Below are positions 60,242-64,000 of a stretch of DNA of 64,000 nt, piece after piece; within the stretch, counting starts at the first letter, position 1, and the number at the start of each line of letters is the position of its first letter. A model generated the notes under the pieces. The model was not told the DNA's origin, made no database searches, and saw nothing but the letters and a program-made list of their open reading frames with translations. This stretch comes from Gloeocapsa sp. PCC 7428 (GTDB lineage Bacteria; Cyanobacteriota; Cyanobacteriia; Cyanobacteriales; Chroococcidiopsidaceae): the NCBI RefSeq assembly GCF_000317555.1, contig NC_019745.1, forward strand, positions 2,914,001 to 2,978,000, read 5' to 3'. Made by a program: the position numbers and the translations under genes.

Positions 60242-61497
60242 ATCAAATCAGAGTTGTATAATCTGAGTCCAAGCTCCTCTGCACCCCTGCTCCTCTGCTT
60301 ATTATGCATTGTACCTGCAACGAGTTGACCAGATTTGAAGACAGCTAATCGTGTTGCTTGATGGAGAATTGCTTCAGAAATTGAGTAAGCATCGAAGACA
60401 ACTAGATCTGCTGAATTTCCTACATTGATTCCGTAAGGCAACCGTAACATCTTGGCTGCATTATTAGAAATTGTTTGCCATAGTCGTTCCAAATCTCGAT
60501 TTGCCATATATCCTGTCAACTGTGCTAGCAACAATAAAGCTTTAAGTAAATCTGCATCGCCATAACGCACAAACGGATCGCGCAAGTTATCTGTTCCACA
60601 AACAACATTGACTCCTGCTTCGAGAAGTTCAGCAACTCGCGTTAACTTAATTCGTGTTGGTAGCACGGTGACTGAAATTTCAGCGTTTTTCACCAGTTCA
60701 ATCGCAGCTTGGGCTTGACTTTTGGAAACATACGCCAGTGAAGCAATATGTGAAACCGCAACTCGCCCTTGATAATTATGCTCAATTGTTTTCTGCGCGA
60801 CATACGGTAGTGTAAATGCTTCCACGCCATCCCAGTTATCAAGATGCAAATCGAGATCGCAGTCGTAGCGCAGTGCTAAATCAAATAACGCATCAACTTG
60901 CGCTTCTGGATTTGATGACCATAAACCTTGATTGACATTACCGCCAATTACTTTAATACCACGTTGTAGCGCTTGTTCAACGTATGACGATGCACCCGAT
61001 TCTAGTGTGTCTGGAACCGCAAACCATCCCTCTTGCGGAAAAGCAACTAACTGGATATCGATTTGATGCGTAAGCGATCGCTGCACATTTAATAATCCTT
61101 CTACCGCCCTTAATTCTACAAAAGCATCAGCTTCCACATTCGTGCGAATTGCTGTTGTTCCTGCTGCTATACTCAACTGCAAAGCTTGCGAGGCGCGTTG
61201 TTCAACATCTGCAACTGTAAAGTTTGACTTTAACTGTCGTACAGCTTGAATTGCTGAGGCTAGTCCGTTTTGAGCAAAAACATCGCCTACAGACTCGGCG
61301 GTTAATGCTTTATCAAGGTGCGTGTGTGCATCAACTAAACCCGCAGTTAAGACTTTACCATCGAGATTCCACACTGTTTGAGCATTGAGAAAATCGCCTT
61401 CGATAACTGTCGCAATCTTACCCTCTGCTACACCAATACACCATCGCCCTGCACGATCTGCCAAAGTCGCATTCGTCAACGCATAATCTAGATTCAC
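60220..61497 (-). CDS. Cytosine-deaminase/AtzC-like amidohydrolase
   Basis: A metal-dependent hydrolase that would remove an amino or alkylamino group from a pyrimidine or s-triazine ring. From GTG 61497 it has 425 residues. Metal ligands are in DAHTHLDKAL (H58, H60), DLHLDNWDG (H218), SHIASL (H250) and CGTDNLRDPF (D303); the spacing resembles AtzC and cytosine deaminase as I remember them. GTG 61497 lies 11 bp after the upstream gene's stop with GAGG at the right distance, so it is preferred to the ATG at 61599, which would overlap that gene. The last 25 or so residues are encoded by spacer repeats (GAGGAGC units and the second hairpin at 60222-60241). Confidence 0.82.
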   Translation of the reverse strand: MNLDYALTNATLADRAGRWCIGVAEGKIATVIEGDFLNAQTVWNLDGKVLTAGLVDAHTHLDKALTAESVGDVFAQNGLASAIQAVRQLKSNFTVADVEQRASQALQLSIAAGTTAIRTNVEADAFVELRAVEGLLNVQRSLTHQIDIQLVAFPQEGWFAVPDTLESGASSYVEQALQRGIKVIGGNVNQGLWSSNPEAQVDALFDLALRYDCDLDLHLDNWDGVEAFTLPYVAQKTIEHNYQGRVAVSHIASLAYVSKSQAQAAIELVKNAEISVTVLPTRIKLTRVAELLEAGVNVVCGTDNLRDPFVRYGDADLLKALLLLAQLTGYMANRDLERLWQTISNNAAKMLRLPYGINVGNSADLVVFDAYSISEAILHQATRLAVFKSGQLVAGTMHNKQRSRGAEELGLRLYNSDLISPRRWT

Positions 61498-61507
61498 GCT
61501 GAGATCC

Positions 61508-62608
61508 TCAAATTGTCCGTTGTTCTTTAGGCGGCAAAAAGCTACCATTAAACACGTCTTCGGGTGTGGGAACCTCAGCAAACCCAAAGCCTTCAGCAAC
61601 TTGTTCTAGCGTTTTTTGCAATCGCGCGCGATCGACACCACCCAAACCATTTTGCTCGACTTCGGGACTAACATAGAGCGAATCCAACGCAATTTGCAGG
61701 CGATCGCGTTCTTGTGCTTGATCCATCAAACCATCTTGGCTCAGTTGCAACACCGCAGCTAAACTCTCATCAGGATTTCTAATTGTGTCTTGTAAGCCGC
61801 GCAGATACGCACCAACAAATGCCCTCACTAATTCTGGATTTTGCTGCGCAAAAGATTCGCGCACAATCAATGCATTACCGTAAAGATCCAAACCATGATC
61901 CGCATAAAGAAAAGTATTGAGGCGATCAGGACCGTAACCTAGTTTCTTTAACGGTGGTAAACTCGAACTGATGTAGCAAGAAATCGCGTCAAATTCGCCT
62001 TTAATAAAAAGTGCTTCGCGTAGTTTGGGTTCAACGTTATTCCAAGTTACCGAATCAGCATTTACTCCCGTTGCTTTCGCAAAAATTGGCCAAAGTCGCC
62101 GCGCTGCATCACCTGCGGGGGCTGCTAATCGTTTACCTTCAAGTTGTTTCGGCGAGGCAATGCCAGTATTATCGAGTGCAACGATCGCGGCGGGAGAGCG
62201 ATTAAACTTGATCGCAACGGCAACTAACTTATCATTGGGGTTCTTTTGGTTAAACTCCACCATTGAGTATAAATCGCCTTCGCCAATGTCATAAACGCCG
62301 CTCGCTATTTTATTAATTGAATCCGCTGAACCATAACCACGTTCAAATTTGACGGCAATTCCTTTTTCGGCAAAGTATCCTTTTTGAATAGCTGTTGCGA
62401 GTGGTGCATCAACCGCTTGCAGTAACCAAGATAAGGTAAAGCTTACCTCGCGTAACTCGCGATTTGTGTTATTGACTGCTGTTTGTGCTGTAGCTGAAGG
62501 CTGAGACGTTGTTTGCGTGGCACAGCTACCAAGATATACGGCTGATCCGGCAACTAACGCAAGTGCAATAAATTTTGTCCAAATCTTCGGCATGATTGTC
62601 TTGCTCAT
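61508..62608 (-). CDS. ABC transporter substrate-binding lipoprotein (NMT1/THI5-like)
   Basis: The 366-residue protein has a lipoprotein signal (about 1-29) with the lipobox YLGSC (C29), then a Ser/Thr/Ala-rich stretch and a periplasmic binding domain of the NMT1/SsuA/ThiY type. Features include EVSFTLSWLLQAVDAPLATAIQKGYFAEKGIAVKF (given in part), where AVDAPLATAIQKGYF is the family signature. It should bind a pyrimidine- or taurine-like small molecule and deliver it to a permease not seen here. It is divergent from the GntR gene, with a 199-bp spacer. The first ATG is used; MPKIWTK five codons later would also serve. Confidence 0.85.
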   Translation of the reverse strand: MSKTIMPKIWTKFIALALVAGSAVYLGSCATQTTSQPSATAQTAVNNTNRELREVSFTLSWLLQAVDAPLATAIQKGYFAEKGIAVKFERGYGSADSINKIASGVYDIGEGDLYSMVEFNQKNPNDKLVAVAIKFNRSPAAIVALDNTGIASPKQLEGKRLAAPAGDAARRLWPIFAKATGVNADSVTWNNVEPKLREALFIKGEFDAISCYISSSLPPLKKLGYGPDRLNTFLYADHGLDLYGNALIVRESFAQQNPELVRAFVGAYLRGLQDTIRNPDESLAAVLQLSQDGLMDQAQERDRLQIALDSLYVSPEVEQNGLGGVDRARLQKTLEQVAEGFGFAEVPTPEDVFNGSFLPPKEQRTI

Positions 62609-62725
62609 AGTGTTTAGAATTCAACTAAAGGAAATCTTTCAACGCGATCGCAGCAATGATTTGAAACGAAGCTACATAAAGATATCAATGAATTTATCGT
62701 TCACAACCGTGACTAGAAACAATCG

Positions 62726-62737
62726 ATCATATATGAT
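62726..62737. promoter_or_regulatory. Candidate operator in the divergent spacer
   Basis: ATCATATATGAT is a perfect 12-bp palindrome in the spacer between the binding-protein gene and the regulator gene. Palindromes of this size are typical of FCD-type GntR regulators. The position would control both directions. It may also be chance in an AT-rich spacer. Confidence 0.45.
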
Positions 62738-62807
62738 ATATAAAACCTGGATGTTCACAATTTAACTGTAAGCATCGCTACAAAAACTGCGCACAAAGGA
62801 GCGAACC

Positions 62808-63482
62808 TTGACCGCAAAGCTACAATTTCCAACCATCACAGGACTTTCACGCACGACGCAAGCGAGTGTTACAGATTATTTACGAAAAGCAATTCTTTCG
62901 GGAGAGTTACCTGCGGGTACTCGTCTTGTGCAAGCAGAATTATCGCAAGTACTTAATGTGAGTGTTACTCCGATCCGCGAAGCACTCCGCGAACTGAGTA
63001 CGCAAGGTTTAGTTGACTTAGATGCCTTTCGCGGTGCTGTAGTGCACGCGCCAACGCTGGCAGAATTAGAAGAAATCTTTGAGATTCGTAGGGCGTTACT
63101 GCCATTAAGTATTCAAAGAGGAGTATATGCTATTACCGAGCAAGAACTTCAGCAAGCAGAATTGCTATTAGCGCAAATGGAAGTTGAAAGCGATCGCCCC
63201 CGCTGGGTAGAACTAAATCGCCAATTTCACGATTTGCTGTATCAAGCAGACCGCAGTTTGCATTTAAAAACTTTACTACAACGCCTATCAGATATTGCAG
63301 CGATTTATATCAATTTATCTTTTGCCGAAAGACCATTACAAAAAGAATCAGCCGAGAAAGAACACCGCGAACTTTTAGAAGCATATCGTAGTAAAGATGC
63401 GGCGCGGGCGATAAATATATCTCTCAATCACATCAATTCAACGTTAGAAGCCGCACGAAAAGTTTTACAAAGTCATCAATAA
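62808..63482 (+). CDS. GntR family regulator (FCD subfamily)
   Basis: The 224-residue protein has a winged helix-turn-helix at about residues 13-75 (VTDYLRKAILSGELPAGTRL, then LNVSVTPIREALRELSTQGLV) and an FCD ligand domain with the metal-binding pattern EIFEIRRALLPL, RQFHDLLYQA and EKEHRELLEAY. It starts with TTG 62808 behind AAGGAG, which has the right spacing. It probably controls the divergent binding-protein/amidohydrolase operon and the ring-opening enzyme that follows 7 bp later. The effector may be the imported heterocycle or a product. Confidence 0.88.
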   Translation: MTAKLQFPTITGLSRTTQASVTDYLRKAILSGELPAGTRLVQAELSQVLNVSVTPIREALRELSTQGLVDLDAFRGAVVHAPTLAELEEIFEIRRALLPLSIQRGVYAITEQELQQAELLLAQMEVESDRPRWVELNRQFHDLLYQADRSLHLKTLLQRLSDIAAIYINLSFAERPLQKESAEKEHRELLEAYRSKDAARAINISLNHINSTLEAARKVLQSHQ

Positions 63483-63489
63483 ATACATT

Positions 63490-64000
63490 ATGAACACTTC
63501 GACTTCGCAACAGTGGATTGATGTTGGCGTCTTTCGCTTACCAATGTCTGCACCAGAAGATGTGAGTAGCTTACAACATCTTTTAGAAACACAGCAAATT
63601 CAAGCCGCAGATATTGTAGCGATTATTGCCCAAACCGAAGGTACAGGATACGCACGCGGTTATGCATCTTTGTGTCTGCAACTATTGCTGTCGCAGTATC
63701 TGCAAATTTCTGTGGAAGATGTTTTCCATCGCATTCCGATGATGATGATTGGGTTATGTGGTGGCTTGATGAGTCCGCACTATACGATATTTACACGCAA
63801 AGCAGTTGCTGCACCTTCCACACCTCCTCAAGAAAAACGATTAGCTGTAGGAATAGCAGATACTCGCGTGTTGCTACCTGAAGAATACGGTACCATGACG
63901 CAAGTCGAGTTAGTAGCCGAAGCCGTAGAAGCCGCGATCGCCCAAGCCGGAATAAGTTCATTAGACGACGTTCATTGCGTTGAAATCAAGTGTCCTGCGA
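63490..64000 (+). CDS. Ring-opening amidohydrolase (cyanuric acid hydrolase/barbiturase family), N-terminal part
   Basis: The frame from ATG 63490 stays open for 170 codons to the window end. The visible part shows the family repeat pattern: GTGYARGYAS with the first-repeat Arg (R56), the serine-loop region GLCGGLMSPHYT (88-99), and VHCVEIKCP (161-169) with Lys167, the position of the catalytic Lys. The family hydrolyses cyanuric acid, barbituric acid or related rings. Substrate choice cannot be settled without the C-terminal half. It starts 7 bp after the GntR gene. The context with an AtzC-like amidohydrolase suggests s-triazine or pyrimidine ring catabolism. Confidence 0.85.
   Translation, partial: MNTSTSQQWIDVGVFRLPMSAPEDVSSLQHLLETQQIQAADIVAIIAQTEGTGYARGYASLCLQLLLSQYLQISVEDVFHRIPMMMIGLCGGLMSPHYTIFTRKAVAAPSTPPQEKRLAVGIADTRVLLPEEYGTMTQVELVAEAVEAAIAQAGISSLDDVHCVEIKCPA

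Noticed and set aside
61498-61599. ATG start at 61599 for the amidohydrolase
   Set aside because: It would overlap the upstream binding-protein gene by 92 bp, while GTG 61497 has a ribosome-binding site and gives a normal N-terminus.
1-64000. CRISPR arrays, tRNA and rRNA genes
   Set aside because: I looked for regularly spaced repeats and for the conserved tRNA T-loop pattern and found none that fit; the GGTTCGAGG at 18380 belongs to an attC-like site.

Overview
The window is chromosomal DNA of a cyanobacterium. The palindrome GCGATCGC (HIP1) recurs throughout, and there are photosynthesis and cyanobacterial marker genes: psbV, a psbV2-like paralogue, petE, bicA, ycf23 and accD. The species cannot be fixed from the sequence. 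The mixed gene content and the many toxin-antitoxin remnants would suit a Chroococcidiopsis/Gloeocapsa-type genome, but that is a guess. I recognised no rRNA, tRNA, CRISPR array or complete insertion sequence.

Region by region. 0-3 kb: a TPR protein and penicillin-binding protein 2. 3.1-7.1 kb is accessory: a PvuII-type restriction-modification system whose endonuclease is fused to a controller-like HTH domain, three matching 17-bp operators, a VapBC-type pair, a broken PIN toxin, and a 60-bp copy of the 3' end of the neighbouring carboxypeptidase gene that marks an insertion boundary. 7.1-11 kb: a VanY-type carboxypeptidase, an AEC transporter, a phosphoribosyltransferase and a sugar:cation symporter. 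11.4-18.9 kb is a second accessory zone: decayed toxin-antitoxin genes, leuC, and four attC-like sites that look like an integron cassette array without an integrase. 19-28 kb: a DNA glycosylase, a pentapeptide-repeat protein and a YbhGFSR-like drug exporter with its TetR regulator. 28-39.6 kb: a sugar kinase, the bicarbonate transporter BicA, Ycf23, a sugar aminotransferase, a FetB-like permease, an SDR enzyme, SucCD and a vanadium-type haloperoxidase. 40-49 kb: a WD40 protein, a ferric-reductase-like protein, a HAD phosphatase, an ABC exporter, leuB, a prepilin peptidase and accD. 49.5-51.7 kb: electron carriers psbV, psbV2 and petE. 52-54 kb: two tandem rhomboid proteases. 54-58.3 kb: a three-gene GTPase module (dynamin-like GTPase, TRAFAC-type GTPase, C-terminally anchored partner). 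58.3-64 kb: a nitrogen-heterocycle cluster (MFS transporter, PyrE-like enzyme, cytosine-deaminase/AtzC-like amidohydrolase, substrate-binding lipoprotein, GntR regulator and a cyanuric-acid-hydrolase/barbiturase family enzyme cut off by the window end).

The strongest leads are the controller-endonuclease fusion with its operators, the attC-like array carrying toxin-antitoxin genes, the GTPase module, and the predicted pyrimidine or s-triazine ring catabolism cluster. Several CDS termini or linkers are encoded by dispersed short repeats, so this genome tolerates repeat insertion into genes.
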